A stretch of DNA of 64,000 nucleotides. It comes from Symmachiella sp942492455 (GTDB taxonomy: Bacteria; Planctomycetota; Planctomycetia; Planctomycetales; Planctomycetaceae). Within the stretch, counting starts at the first letter, position 1. Every line of letters starts with the position of its first letter. The DNA lies in NCBI GenBank assembly GCA_942492455.1, contig CALOFE010000081.1:1-64000 (forward strand), given 5' to 3'. Positions 32,914 to 46,356 of the stretch are shown one piece after another. The position numbers were made by a program, and so were the translations under genes. The notes beneath the pieces were generated by a model, which worked only from the letters and a program-made list of their open reading frames with translations, was not told the origin of the DNA and made no database searches.

Positions 32914-33291
32914 ATGTCAAGTCTCAAGTTCATCGATACAAAGAGATTACAGCGGGATTTTAATAATTTGCGTGGTGATTGGAATCGTGGTATTGAAGAA
33001 AAGAAACTTTCAAAGAAATACAAGTATTTACGTGAAACATCCGAATCTTTGTATAGAGTTGCCACACGCGAAGAAAACCCGATGGATAAAATCCTTTTGA
33101 AAAAGTTGCTGACATCCATTGATAACAGACAAAGTGGGAAAATGACAAAACGTGAGGCAGAAGAATCATTTGGCGGAGCTCTTGGTGATGTGTATGTTAA
33201 ACCGGTTGGGACGAAGCTGGAAGCAGGGGAGCAGGCTCGTCCTGCGGACTTGCCCCCTGAAGCTGAAGCGACAGCGGGAGCGGAAAATTAG
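32914..33291 (+). CDS. Unknown viral protein
   Basis: 125 residues. The N-terminal two thirds is helical and basic (RLQRDFNNLRGDWNRGIEEKKLSKKYKYL) and the C-terminus is Ala/Glu-rich. Upstream DNA is AT-rich (gtgtaataaaa just before the ATG). The stop overlaps the end of the leftward zinc-ribbon gene by four bases. Confidence 0.6.
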   Translation: MSSLKFIDTKRLQRDFNNLRGDWNRGIEEKKLSKKYKYLRETSESLYRVATREENPMDKILLKKLLTSIDNRQSGKMTKREAEESFGGALGDVYVKPVGTKLEAGEQARPADLPPEAEATAGAEN

Positions 33292-33615
33292 TCCTGGTCA
33301 TTCAGAACAGCAAATGGATTGCTTGAACTGTAATCCTCCAGTGTTGTTGGGGCAGGAATCTCGAGTTCTGGTTCAGTGCGTGTTCGATGTCGGTCATTTT
33401 GGACGTTCAAGGTTTTCAGCTCGATTTGATATCTGCATCCACACCATTTGCACTGAACTTCCACAACTTTATCCGATACCTTTTTGACAAAATTCATCAC
33501 AGGTTTCTGTTCTGAAAACTGTCCGCAGCTATCGGATGGACACGATGAACGCGTATCATACTTGATTGTCTTTCTTTGATGTCGCTGATTACGCTTATGC
33601 GAAACTGTTGTGAAA

Positions 33616-33620
<5 letters not shown>
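33288..33620 (-). CDS. Zinc-ribbon viral protein at the junction, start uncertain
   Basis: It reads leftward from the junction as SHKRNQRHQRKT…CPSDSCG…CKWCGCRYQIELKTL and ends in an acidic, proline-bearing tail. The CxxxxC and CxxC pairs suggest a zinc ribbon. The only nearby ATG (33620) lies within the shared bases of the virus-bacterium join, so the natural start may be missing. A longer reading to 33731 runs through glutamate synthase sequence and is an artefact. Confidence 0.5.
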
Positions 33621-37374
<3,754 letters not shown>

Positions 37375-37579
37375 GTCAGTTCTGTCCGAAAGTATGTAGT
37401 CGATTGTTCCGTAGACTCGGCGACGACGATTCGGAACGCTTCGTCCGCACGATGCGGGCCGCTGCCGAAACGGAAGTGTCGTCGTTTTATTATTTTCGCT
37501 CCCGGAGAGTGGGAAGCGTCGATATTCTGGAGATGATCGCGAAAACCGCAGCTGATTCGGAATCGAGAGATTCGGTGAA

Positions 37580-38524
37580 TCAGGATGGAATGCCGATCTC
37601 TGCCACCGGTTTTTTATCACCTGATTCGCCCACCGCGAACGACCCAGGATCCTCATGCAGCAATTCGATGAATTTCGCCACCGCGTTGCTGAATACTTTG
37701 TGCCGCTTATGAACAATTCCCAACGGCCGCGTCCACTCCACATCGCTCAAACGTACGGCGGCCAACGAACCGATGTCGACCTCACGCTGGACTGACGGAA
37801 TCGGCAGAATGCTGACACCCGTACCAATTTCGATGTCCCGTTTGATGTTCTCCATGTTGTCGAACGCGTGGGCGACATTCACTGAAATTTTATGTTCCTT
37901 CAGCCACCGATCGATCATCTTGCGAATCGTGAGTTCGGGCGTAAAAGCGATATAGGCTTCGCCATTCAGTTCGGCGATCTCCATTTTATCATGCGTTGCC
38001 AGTCGGTGATCCGGTGCGGTCACCAGGGCCAGCTCTTGTTCCTGCCAGGGAACGCTCACCAATTCGGTGTTCGTCTGGGGAAAGGAAACCAGCCCCAAAT
38101 CGGCTTCGTCATTCAGCACCGCTTCGTAGATTTCATCCGGATGGCCAAAATCGATCCGCAAGGCAGCCTCGGGATATAACTCCTCGAAGTGCCGCACGTA
38201 GCAATCCATTTGCACCAAACCGACTGAATAAATCGCCGCAACGCGAACCGGTCCCACCACCTTATCCTGCAGCCGGTGCACCTGGTCTTCCATCGCGTGG
38301 AACGATTCCAACAGCTTTCGACAGCCGGCGAAATAGACCGTTCCTGCCGGAGTTAGCTCGAAGGGACGCTTCGAACGGTCCAGCAACAACGCACCCAAGC
38401 GTTCTTCCAGCGACTGCACCGCCTGGCTGACAGAGGACTGCGAAACGTTGAACACTTCCGCAGCTTTGGAAAAGCTCCGTTGATGAACAACTTCACAGAA
38501 TATTTCGACAGAACGGAGGTGCAT
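37580..38524 (-). CDS. LysR-family transcriptional regulator
   Basis: 314 residues. It has an N-terminal winged helix-turn-helix (VEIFCEVVHQRSFSKAAEVFNVSQSSVSQAVQ within residues 6-40) and a C-terminal periplasmic-binding-like effector domain (VRVAAIYSVGL, ADLGLVSFP, GTGVSILP). It lies 205 bases upstream of gltB on the same strand, so control of nitrogen assimilation is possible; GltC of Bacillus is the known precedent for a LysR regulator of glutamate synthase, though arranged divergently. The effector is unknown. Confidence 0.9.
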   Translation of the reverse strand: MHLRSVEIFCEVVHQRSFSKAAEVFNVSQSSVSQAVQSLEERLGALLLDRSKRPFELTPAGTVYFAGCRKLLESFHAMEDQVHRLQDKVVGPVRVAAIYSVGLVQMDCYVRHFEELYPEAALRIDFGHPDEIYEAVLNDEADLGLVSFPQTNTELVSVPWQEQELALVTAPDHRLATHDKMEIAELNGEAYIAFTPELTIRKMIDRWLKEHKISVNVAHAFDNMENIKRDIEIGTGVSILPIPSVQREVDIGSLAAVRLSDVEWTRPLGIVHKRHKVFSNAVAKFIELLHEDPGSFAVGESGDKKPVAEIGIPS

Positions 38525-38846
38525 GCGACACGAAGTATAAGGGTGAGTGATATGACGCCATCGAGAATATCGATAAACGAGATGATAGTCTACGAAGAGA
38601 TTTGCACAGCGTCAAGCAATCGAGCGGTCATTGCTCAACCCAAAAACGACTTCCGAGAACACCTCAATCCACATAAAAACAGCCGGTTGACGTAACCTGT
38701 TCATTATCCGGCAATTACAATGGAGCGTTCCCAGCAGCACCCATAAAAAAACGCGACCCGGTCTACGGATCGCGCTTGGAAAGAATTGCTCATGGTAGCG
38801 GTTACGTTGACCGCCATTCGCCAAAGCATGTCAACATGCCCGGCTG
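38525..38846. other. Intergenic region between LysR and DJ-1 genes
   Basis: 322 bases with no convincing gene. It contains the DJ-1 gene terminator on its right side and presumably the LysR promoter. Small frames here lack coding character. Confidence 0.5.
38743..38776 (-). terminator. Rho-independent terminator of the DJ-1/PfpI gene
   Basis: The minus strand reads GCGATCC-gtagacc-GGGTCGC followed by seven T. It lies about 70 bases past the stop at 38847. Confidence 0.75.
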
Positions 38847-39416
38847 TTATTTCGTTGCTGCGTTGAGCATTTCGATGAATTTCTTGAGCAACTGTGTGTT
38901 GTTCATCCAAATGCCCGCTGTGACCAGATTCCCATCGGTCACGACCGCTTCATCCACGTAGGTCGCCCCCCCCTGCTCCGCATCGAGAGCACATTTGGGC
39001 ACCGTGGTCACGGTCTTGCCCTGAATGCAATTGGCGGCTGTCAGGATTTCGATACCGTGGCAAACTGAGGCGACCGGCTTGCCCGTTTCGAAGAAATGCC
39101 GCGTTGCATTGAGCAGGTCTTGATCGTACCGCAGATATTCCGGCGCACGGCCGCCTGAAATAAACAGGCCGGCATATTCTGTCGGATCAACGTCCCGAAA
39201 GGCGATCTCGGCCTGAATGTGATAGCCGGGACGCTCCTGCGTGATATCCCACGGCACGTCCGAATTGGGCGGAATTTCGTGCGTGACCATGTGGTACAGG
39301 CGTGCCTCGGGGCCGGCCACGACGACTTCGTACCCATCTTCCGGCAAACGAAAGTAGGGATACATCGTATCAAGAACTTCGGTCGCATCACCGATCGGCA
39401 TTAAAATCTTCGGCAT
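38847..39416 (-). CDS. DJ-1/PfpI-family protein
   Basis: 189 residues. The class I glutamine-amidotransferase-like fold is shown by KILMPIGDATEV, the strand GLFISGGRAPE and the nucleophile elbow PVASVCHGIEIL (Cys near residue 116) followed by His. Such proteins act as stress proteases, glyoxalases or deglycase-type enzymes; the substrate cannot be read from sequence. The unit appears monocistronic, with its own terminator. Confidence 0.88.
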   Translation of the reverse strand: MPKILMPIGDATEVLDTMYPYFRLPEDGYEVVVAGPEARLYHMVTHEIPPNSDVPWDITQERPGYHIQAEIAFRDVDPTEYAGLFISGGRAPEYLRYDQDLLNATRHFFETGKPVASVCHGIEILTAANCIQGKTVTTVPKCALDAEQGGATYVDEAVVTDGNLVTAGIWMNNTQLLKKFIEMLNAATK

Positions 39417-39490
39417 AACTGTGGGCTCCAGTTGTTTTTGATGATCATATCAGGCTGACTCGAATTCCGGTTCTAGGCGAGTGGCAATCG

Positions 39491-40399
39491 TTACGGATTG
39501 TCGTTCGCCACGGGCAGAATCCCCAAGTCCTGCAATTTCGTACGGCATTCATCGCGTTCGCGGCAACGCTTCAAATCTTGCCACGTCTCGTCTTGAACGG
39601 CGAGAAAATCCTCTTCGGTCAATCCACCCGGTTTTTGCAATTGCATCAACCTTTGAATGACCCCAGCATCCAGGCGGGTGAGGAATTTCCCCCCCAGCCG
39701 ATAGTCCTCAAACGCCTCCCAAACCACCGGAAACAAGGGCTTGATAATGTTTTCCCCGATCGTCGTGGAATAGTGGCGAATCTCCTCCTGAGCGTGGGAG
39801 TCCATCCGCAACGCTAAAAAGTGCAACAAATTGTGCAAATCGACCTTCCAATAGGCCTCGGTATAAGTCGCCAACGGCAAGTCTTTACGGGCCTGCTCGC
39901 GCGCCACACCCGCTTCGAGCCGTTCATCGTAGAGTTGGCGGGCGTCCGCTTGGAACTTCGCCTCCGCAGCCGAGAGCTTTTCACCCATTTCGACCGGCAA
40001 CGCTCCGCTGCTTCCTTGCCGATTGAGATTGGCCTGCTGCCGCCATTGGTTCGGAGCGGTCGTCTGGGCGGCATCAATTGCCACGGAATACCGCGTGCTG
40101 TATTCGTTCACATTGGCCGTCCGATGCCGGATCCATTGACGCCAACAATCCATCGGCACCCGCACCAGCAATTTGATTTCGGCCATTTCGAACGGCGTGG
40201 TATGTCGATGCCGCAACAAGTACCGAATGAGCGTGCGATCGTCGGAGACCTTTTTTGTCCCTTCGCCGTAACTGACGCGGGCCGCCTGCACGACGCTGCT
40301 GTCGTCCCCCATCACATCGACCAGGCAGACGAAACCGTCATCCAACACGGGGAACTTCGTCCACCGCAGCTCTTCCACTTTTTCAGATCGTGTTGTCAT
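39491..40399 (-). CDS. thyX: Flavin-dependent thymidylate synthase
   Basis: 302 residues. It methylates dUMP to dTMP using methylene-THF and FAD/NADPH. The ThyX signature RHRTANVNEYSTRYS is present with Ala and Asn in the variable positions, preceded by LLRHRHTTPFEMAEIKLLVRVPM. The C-terminal half has LHNLLHFLALRMDSHAQEEIR. It replaces ThyA in many planctomycetes. The sequence between its stop and the DJ-1 start (75 bases) probably holds the DJ-1 promoter. Confidence 0.95.
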   Translation of the reverse strand: MTTRSEKVEELRWTKFPVLDDGFVCLVDVMGDDSSVVQAARVSYGEGTKKVSDDRTLIRYLLRHRHTTPFEMAEIKLLVRVPMDCWRQWIRHRTANVNEYSTRYSVAIDAAQTTAPNQWRQQANLNRQGSSGALPVEMGEKLSAAEAKFQADARQLYDERLEAGVAREQARKDLPLATYTEAYWKVDLHNLLHFLALRMDSHAQEEIRHYSTTIGENIIKPLFPVVWEAFEDYRLGGKFLTRLDAGVIQRLMQLQKPGGLTEEDFLAVQDETWQDLKRCRERDECRTKLQDLGILPVANDNP

Positions 40400-40495
40400 C
40401 GTACCGTTACATGTATGTATGGTAGGGATAGCCCCGGTACCCCCTCCCGAGGCAAAGACAAAAAATGGGGAGCCCCCTAAATAGCAGCCCAGCCG

Positions 40496-41464
40496 TCAAC
40501 TTTCCAGTCGTCGGCGGAGGTCCAGGGTTTCCTGCAGGCGTAACACGGACTTCACTTCCTCAAACGTCATCAGCACGTCGGTCGTTGGGTCAACCTTTCC
40601 ATTCTGGAGCAGCGTTTCCGTCATTCGGCGAATAACAGCCCCAGTCGCCAGCAATCCGGCAATGGGACAAACGGCAATTTTGTAGCCCATTTGTTCCAAC
40701 TCCGCGAACGGGACCACCGGTGTTACGCCACCGGTCAGCATGTTCGCCAACAGCGGCACATCGAGCTTTCGGGGAATTTGCGCGAGCTGCTCCAGGCTGG
40801 TGGGACCTTCCACAAAACAGACATCGGCTCCTTCCTCGGCAAAACCACCGGCGCGTTCAATCGCTGAATCAACCCCCTCGACCGCCAGAGCGTCAGTCCG
40901 GGCGAAAATCACGAATTCTGAATCACGACGCGCATCCAAAGCGGCCCGCAATTTCAGCCGCATCTCCGCTGCTGGAATCACCTCTTTGCCCGCCAAATGT
41001 CCGCACCGTTTGGGATGCACTTGGTCCTCCAACAGTATTCCAGCCGCCCCAGCCGATTCCATGTCACGCACCGTACGGGCGACATTGTGCAGATCGCCAT
41101 GCCCGGTATCACCATCGGCAACGACCGGAATCGACAATCGATCAGCCATCCGCCGCACGACTTCTGCCATTTCGGTCAGCGTCATCAAACCAACATCGGG
41201 CATTCCCAAGGCCGACGCAGCCACGCCAAACCCGCCGGCAAAGAGCATGTCGATCCCCGCCTGTTCCATCACCATCGCCGAGAAGACATCATGCGCCCCC
41301 AGGCTACGCACGATCCCCGGACGTTGTAAGAGCTGTCGTAATGCGGTTGTGGTTTTCACGGGACTGCAGACTGTAGAAGTTGTGGAAAGCTGCAAAGGTT
41401 TTGCGTGTATCAGAAATCGTAGAGAAACAGAAAGTGTTTCGGTAGGGCACATTTTACACCGCAT
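40496..41464 (-). CDS. Isocitrate lyase/PEP mutase superfamily enzyme
   Basis: 322 residues in the full frame. Family alignment suggests that the true start is nearer the in-frame GTG at 41359 (VKTTTALRQLL), giving about 287. Motifs are GAHDVFSAMVMEQAGIDMLFAGGFG, VADGDTGHGD (metal binding), LEDQVHPKRCGH (catalytic Cys of the lyase branch) and FARTDAL. It could be 2-methylisocitrate lyase, oxaloacetate decarboxylase or a carboxyphosphonoenolpyruvate mutase relative; the KRCGH Cys favours a C-C lyase. Confidence 0.85.
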   Translation of the reverse strand: MRCKMCPTETLSVSLRFLIHAKPLQLSTTSTVCSPVKTTTALRQLLQRPGIVRSLGAHDVFSAMVMEQAGIDMLFAGGFGVAASALGMPDVGLMTLTEMAEVVRRMADRLSIPVVADGDTGHGDLHNVARTVRDMESAGAAGILLEDQVHPKRCGHLAGKEVIPAAEMRLKLRAALDARRDSEFVIFARTDALAVEGVDSAIERAGGFAEEGADVCFVEGPTSLEQLAQIPRKLDVPLLANMLTGGVTPVVPFAELEQMGYKIAVCPIAGLLATGAVIRRMTETLLQNGKVDPTTDVLMTFEEVKSVLRLQETLDLRRRLES

Positions 41465-41704
41465 TTAGCGGTCGGCAGTAGGCTCATGAAACACTGATCA
41501 TCCATCGATGGGAAACCGCGGCGAATTGACTTTCGCAATTGCATTTTCATAAACCGCGGAGCATCATCCTTTAATTCGCACAAAAGCCTCTCGCCACCGC
41601 ACGAGCCACTGGAAAAAACGTCTGCTCTTGCACGGCTGCGAATAGGTTGTCACTATTTCGGGACAAAGTCGATAGTCTGCTGCCCCGGTCAGGATAATAC
41701 AGAG

Positions 41705-42886
41705 ATGTCAGATGAGTTAATCGTCAAGCAAGAGGATTTTGCTGAACTCTGCGACCATATTCGCCAATCGGGCCTCGTGGCGTTTGATACAGAATTCGTC
41801 TCGGAATATACGTTCCGACCACAACTCTGCTTGCTGCAATTCGCCACAGCGGATCGTCAGGTCGCGGTCGATCCGTTCGAGCTTGAAGACCTCACCCCCT
41901 GGTGGGATTTGATGACCGATGAAGAAACGACCATCGTCGTCCACGGCGGCCGAGAAGAGGTCCGTTTCTGCGTCAATCTTGCCGGCAAGCGGCCCCAAAA
42001 GCTGATTGATGTGCAAATCGCGCAAGGATTGATCGGACTGAGCTTTCCGCTGGGGCATACCGCTTTACTCAGCCGTGTCTTAGGCGTCGAAGTCTATGGC
42101 AAGGAGACACGCACCGATTGGCGCCGCCGTCCGCTGTCCGATAAACAGGTGCACTACGCCATCGAGGACGTGCGGCACTTGCTGGATGTCTGGCGAACAC
42201 AACAAGCCACGCTCGAAAAACGGGGCCGCAGCAGTTGGGCGGTCGCCGAGTTTGAACGCATGATCGATGAAATCGATGCCGAGCGGACCCGGGAAAACTG
42301 GCGGCGGTTGTCGGGCGTCAATTCGCTTCGTTCCCGCGATTTGGCCGTCGCCCGTGAATTGTACGAATGGCGCAGCAACGAGGCTGAAAAACGGGACCGG
42401 CCCGCTCGGAAAATCCTTCGTGACGACCTATTGATCGACGTCGCCAAACGGCAGCCGCAAACGGTCAACGACCTGCTGGCGACGCGGGACATGAATCGCG
42501 GTCCGTTCTACCGGGACATGGCGCCGGCCATTCTCGAAGCGATCGCCCGCGGACGCGATCTTCCCAAAGCCCAGTGGCCCAAACAAATCCGCAAGGAAAA
42601 GGAACGAGACGAACAGATCTTGGGCAAACTGCTGTCCATCGCTCTGGCCAATCGCTGCGCCGAACAAGACGTCTCCATGCAACTCGTTGGCACAACCTCG
42701 GATCTCAAGCAATTGGTCCGCTGGCATGTTTACGAAAAGGAAAACGGCACCGTCCCCCGCATCGCCCAAGGCTGGCGCGCCGAAGTCTGCGGCGACCTGC
42801 TAACCGACCTGCTGGATGGCAAGATCACAATGCGCGTCGGCGACCTCGAGTCCAACCACCCAATCGTATTCGACGAAACCGATTGA
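41705..42886 (+). CDS. rnd: Ribonuclease D
   Basis: 393 residues. A 3'-5' exoribonuclease trimming tRNA and other structured RNA ends. The DEDDy exonuclease domain is visible: VAFDTEFVSEYTF (first D and E), VVHGGREEVRF, LIDVQIAQGLIG (D), and YAIEDVRHLLDVW (Y…D). An HRDC domain follows (RSRDLAVARELYEWRSNEAEKRDRPARKILRDD). It is divergent from the PEP-mutase-family gene and followed by a GC-rich inverted repeat. Confidence 0.92.
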   Translation: MSDELIVKQEDFAELCDHIRQSGLVAFDTEFVSEYTFRPQLCLLQFATADRQVAVDPFELEDLTPWWDLMTDEETTIVVHGGREEVRFCVNLAGKRPQKLIDVQIAQGLIGLSFPLGHTALLSRVLGVEVYGKETRTDWRRRPLSDKQVHYAIEDVRHLLDVWRTQQATLEKRGRSSWAVAEFERMIDEIDAERTRENWRRLSGVNSLRSRDLAVARELYEWRSNEAEKRDRPARKILRDDLLIDVAKRQPQTVNDLLATRDMNRGPFYRDMAPAILEAIARGRDLPKAQWPKQIRKEKERDEQILGKLLSIALANRCAEQDVSMQLVGTTSDLKQLVRWHVYEKENGTVPRIAQGWRAEVCGDLLTDLLDGKITMRVGDLESNHPIVFDETD

Positions 42887-42907
42887 CCCGCTGCCACAGC
42901 CCTGTAG

Positions 42908-42925
42908 GGTGCGTCGCGACGCACC
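42908..42925. terminator. Possible terminator GGTGCGTC-GC-GACGCACC
   Basis: A perfect inverted repeat followed by TTTCT, 22 bases after the RNase D stop. The T tract is short, so it may instead be a copy of a dispersed planctomycete repeat. Confidence 0.45.
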
Positions 42926-43093
42926 TTTCTATGTAGGACAAAAGTCCTCAACTCTTCCCATACGCATGATCGCACGGTAGACCTGCCCACAATAAATGTG
43001 GGAGTCCAATGCACTGTGGGCAGACTGCGTCCGTCCCCAGCCACTCTATCCTCTTTGCCCCAGACACAATATCCGGACGCAGACAAACCACGA

Positions 43094-43828
43094 TTACGCG
43101 CGCCAAGCATCGAGCGCAGCACGATCAATACGGCCACTATGCAGCGCCGAGGCCACTAACAACCCATGCACCCCGGTCGCTTGGATCACCGGTAAATCAC
43201 CCGGGCCGCGGATCCCGCCGCCGGTGATTACCTGTAATTGCGTAAAACGTTCCAACAACCGACGACACAACTCCTCCGTCGCCAGCCCCTCCCCCGTTCC
43301 GACCCACGCCAAATCGAGCACAATCATTTGCTCGACTCCCAAGCTGACCGCTTCGACAGCCAAGTCAAACGGCGCTGGGTTTTGCCATTGATCCAACGTT
43401 CCCAGCGGACGCCCCTGTTTGAGGTCCAGGCTGAAAATCACCCGTGGCGGACCGTATTGCGTGCAAAGTTCGGCGAGCAATTCTCGTGAGGGCGAAGTCT
43501 CCAACGCCACAATCGCAGCCGTCGCCCCGCTGGCGTACACCTGTTGCGCATCAGCGACCGTTTTGACACCCGCATCCACAAGGATTTCAAATCCATCATC
43601 CACTAATTTTTGCCAGAGTTTGCGATTGGGGCGTCCGTGCATGATGGCGTCTAGGTCAGCCAGATACAGTCGCTTTAACCCCAACACGTCGCGGTACCCG
43701 CGTGCGATATCCAGCGGATTTGCGCCGGCAGCCAACACACTCTCCACCGGTTGATACTCTTCACGCCGCCCCGCCACACCGCGAACCACGTTGCCATCTA
43801 AGATGTCGAGCACAGGAATGATTTGCAT
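43094..43828 (-). CDS. HisA/HisF-family TIM-barrel protein
   Basis: 244 residues from MQIIPVLDILDG at 43828. The barrel carries the family's first catalytic Asp (PVLDILDG), FSLDLKQG as the second Asp strand, DAGVKTVADA, and the C-terminal phosphate-binding VITGGGIRGPGDL. It differs from true HisA in several positions and stands away from other his genes. In planctomycetes and methylotrophs HisA-like paralogues are linked to tetrahydromethanopterin-dependent C1 metabolism, so that role is possible; true HisA is the alternative. Confidence 0.75.
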   Translation of the reverse strand: MQIIPVLDILDGNVVRGVAGRREEYQPVESVLAAGANPLDIARGYRDVLGLKRLYLADLDAIMHGRPNRKLWQKLVDDGFEILVDAGVKTVADAQQVYASGATAAIVALETSPSRELLAELCTQYGPPRVIFSLDLKQGRPLGTLDQWQNPAPFDLAVEAVSLGVEQMIVLDLAWVGTGEGLATEELCRRLLERFTQLQVITGGGIRGPGDLPVIQATGVHGLLVASALHSGRIDRAALDAWRA

Positions 43829-43996
43829 AGTTGTCGCCGTTGGAAGGAAGGGGTGTTTCCCAAGTATGGCGGTCAGCGACAACGATCACAACATCGGCGA
43901 GGCACTGTAACGCTTCGCTTCACATTCGCCGCAAAAATACCGTATCATGAAACCATCGCCGAGAGTTCCGTCTCCCATTGCCGAGCGTTTGGGGTC

Positions 43997-44293
43997 ATGT
44001 GGCTGAAATATCTAATCATCCCAATCGTTATGTACGTGATCTGGCTGGCGGTGCGGCCCCGCTATGAGTTTCAAATCCGTACCGGTGCGGGAGGAACACA
44101 GGTCACCGGACGGATCGCCGAACACCAACAACACGAGATTGCCGGTTATTTCCGAGACATCCATCTCACTGCCGAATCGGTGACCATCTCGGGCTGGCGC
44201 GACGATCAACAGCGCCTCAAACTCCGCTTTCGCGGCCGACTCAGTCCCGGCGAACGGCAAATGATTCGCAATTTTCTTTTGACCGTACTTTGA
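43997..44293 (+). CDS. Small membrane-anchored protein (DUF3634-like)
   Basis: 98 residues from the ATG at 43997. One N-terminal membrane span (MWLKYLIIPIVMYVIWLAV) is followed by a soluble domain with FRDIHLTAESVTISGW and LRFRGRLSPGERQMIRNFLL. It resembles small DUF3634-type proteins, from memory. A putative operon with the hemoglobin gene 29 bases downstream. Confidence 0.65.
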   Translation: MWLKYLIIPIVMYVIWLAVRPRYEFQIRTGAGGTQVTGRIAEHQQHEIAGYFRDIHLTAESVTISGWRDDQQRLKLRFRGRLSPGERQMIRNFLLTVL

Positions 44294-44322
44294 CACAAAC
44301 TACCCCACCGGAAACGCATACC

Positions 44323-44727
44323 ATGACATCCACCGAGACACCCGCCGAGCAGACTTCGCTCTACGAACGGTTGGGGGGCGTGTTCGCGATTGCCACGGTC
44401 GTCGACGATTTCATCGACCGCATCATGGCCGACCCAATCCTCAATGCTAACCCGAAAGTCGCCGAAGCGCACCACCGCGTGCCGCCGGCCGGGTTTAAGT
44501 ATCTCGCGACCGAAATGGTCTGCTGGGCCGCAGGCGGACCACAAATTTACACCGGCAAATCGATGCGAGATTCCCACGAACACCTCGACATTACCGAACC
44601 GGAATGGCAAGCCTTCCTCGCCGATTTCCAAGCCAGCCTCGACAAATTCAGCGTCCCCGCCGCCGAACAACAAGAACTGTTTGCGATTGTCGATAGCACG
44701 CAGGCGGATATCGTCTTAGGTGTCTAA
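44323..44727 (+). CDS. Group 1 truncated hemoglobin
   Basis: 134 residues. It binds haem and O2/NO. The family start TSLYERLGGVFAIATVVDDF is present, as is the distal part with HHRVPPAGFKYLATEMVCWAAGGP and the proximal helix YTGKSMRDSHEHLDIT containing the proximal His. Length fits the 2-on-2 fold. Co-transcribed, probably, with the small membrane protein upstream. A role in NO detoxification or redox sensing is the usual guess. Confidence 0.9.
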   Translation: MTSTETPAEQTSLYERLGGVFAIATVVDDFIDRIMADPILNANPKVAEAHHRVPPAGFKYLATEMVCWAAGGPQIYTGKSMRDSHEHLDITEPEWQAFLADFQASLDKFSVPAAEQQELFAIVDSTQADIVLGV

Positions 44728-44934
44728 GCCCTCCAAATCAGCGAATTTGGCGGGATCATGGATTAGCTACATCGCGTCGCACTGCAAACAGCGCCATCGA
44801 CCGAGTCCTGCATCTGTCCAAACAGTTTGGTTTATTGCATAGCAATCCCCGCAAATCCGCGCGAATTCCCCCTAAAAAAACCCGTTTAACCCCTTGGAGA
44901 CATTCCGGACAACACCTCGGAGCACTACGTAGCG

Positions 44935-46356
44935 ATGGCAAGAACCTCGGCATTGATTTTGGCAGCTTTCACGATCGCCATCGGCGCTCAGGCGGCGGAT
45001 GACTCAGCAACCGCGCTCCCGGTTCCGCACCTGCCAGCCAAACCGTACGAATATGCCAACGTGACTTTGCCGCCGCACTTGCTCATCCCCGATCGCCGTT
45101 ACGGTAACGCCATCGGCACCGACAATACGCCGGTCGATAACCCGATCACCAATGCCGGAGCGGCACTCGGCCGCGTACTTTTCTACGACAAACGACTCTC
45201 GGCCAACGACACCACCTCCTGCTCCTCCTGCCACCAACAAAAACACGGATTTTCCGATCCCGAAAAACTGAGCAAGGGACTGCACGGCAAACCAACCAAG
45301 CGCCGCTCGATGGGTCTGACCAATGCCCGCTTCTATGCCTCCGGCCGCTTCTTCTGGGACGAACGGGCCGCTACGCTCGAAGACCAGGTGCTGATGCCCA
45401 TCCAAGATGAAATCGAAATGGGCATGAATTTAGACGACCTCGAAATCAAACTCCGCAGCGTCGATTTCTATCCCCCCCTGTTCGAAGCCGCTTTCGGCAC
45501 GCCGGAAATCAACCGCAACCGCATTTCCCGCGCACTGGCCCAATTCGTCCGCTCGTTGGTTTCGTTTCAATCCAAGTATGACCAAGCCTTTGCCGGCGGA
45601 GGCGGTGTGTATCCGACGTTTCAAAAAACTTTTAACCAGCAAGAACTGTTGGGGCTGCAGCTTTTTTCTGGAGGGTTCGGCGTCGGACGCTCGGCGCGCT
45701 GTGACCGTTGCCACGGCACGACCAGTCATATCAGCCGCAACGCCACCAACAATGGTTTGGACCTGAACACCGACAAAGACAATGGCGCCGGCGGAGGACG
45801 GTTCAAAGCGCCGTCGCTACGGAACGTCGCCGTCCGCGCACCCTATATGCACGACGGCCGCTTCAAGAACTTGCACGAGGTGATCGAGCATTACAATTCC
45901 GGCGTGCAAGATCATCCCCAATTGGACCGTTCACTCTCCGGCCGGCGCGGTCGGGGCCGCGGGGGTCGACGTGGACGACGCGGTGGCGGCCCCCAAAACG
46001 AGACGCCGGAACGACTCAATCTCAGCAACACCGAGATCAATGCATTGGTCGCCTTCCTCCACACGCTGACCGACAATTCGTTTTTGAACGATCCACGATT
46101 TTCTGACCCGTTCGCCGATCCTCAGCAGCGGCTGGCATCCACCAAGCGCCGTACCGCCGCTCCCAAACCCGACCCAGCAGACAACGCCGAACGTGCCGCT
46201 AATCGTGAAAAGCTAGCCAGCAAAGCGCTCAAAAAAGCCCGCGCCGCCGCAGAACCCCGCATCAAGACCGCCAAACTAATGCTGATCGTCAAACGCTTCG
46301 CCGAAACCAAAGCCGCCGATGAAGCACAAACGCTCCTGGACGCCACCAAAGAATAA
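44935..46356 (+). CDS. Di-haem cytochrome c peroxidase (MauG/CcpA family)
   Basis: 473 residues with a signal peptide (MARTSALILAAFTIAIGAQA). Two c-type haem sites are present: CSSCHQQKHGFSD (residues about 98-110) and CDRCHGTTSH (about 259). LFYDKRLSANDTTSC and FKAPSLRNVAVRAPYMHDGRF are family-typical. A low-complexity Arg/Gly insert (RGRGGRRGRRGGG, about residue 341) and a Lys/Ala-rich C-terminal extension are unusual. It is exported and would reduce H2O2 or oxidise a partner protein. Confidence 0.9.
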   Translation: MARTSALILAAFTIAIGAQAADDSATALPVPHLPAKPYEYANVTLPPHLLIPDRRYGNAIGTDNTPVDNPITNAGAALGRVLFYDKRLSANDTTSCSSCHQQKHGFSDPEKLSKGLHGKPTKRRSMGLTNARFYASGRFFWDERAATLEDQVLMPIQDEIEMGMNLDDLEIKLRSVDFYPPLFEAAFGTPEINRNRISRALAQFVRSLVSFQSKYDQAFAGGGGVYPTFQKTFNQQELLGLQLFSGGFGVGRSARCDRCHGTTSHISRNATNNGLDLNTDKDNGAGGGRFKAPSLRNVAVRAPYMHDGRFKNLHEVIEHYNSGVQDHPQLDRSLSGRRGRGRGGRRGRRGGGPQNETPERLNLSNTEINALVAFLHTLTDNSFLNDPRFSDPFADPQQRLASTKRRTAAPKPDPADNAERAANREKLASKALKKARAAAEPRIKTAKLMLIVKRFAETKAADEAQTLLDATKE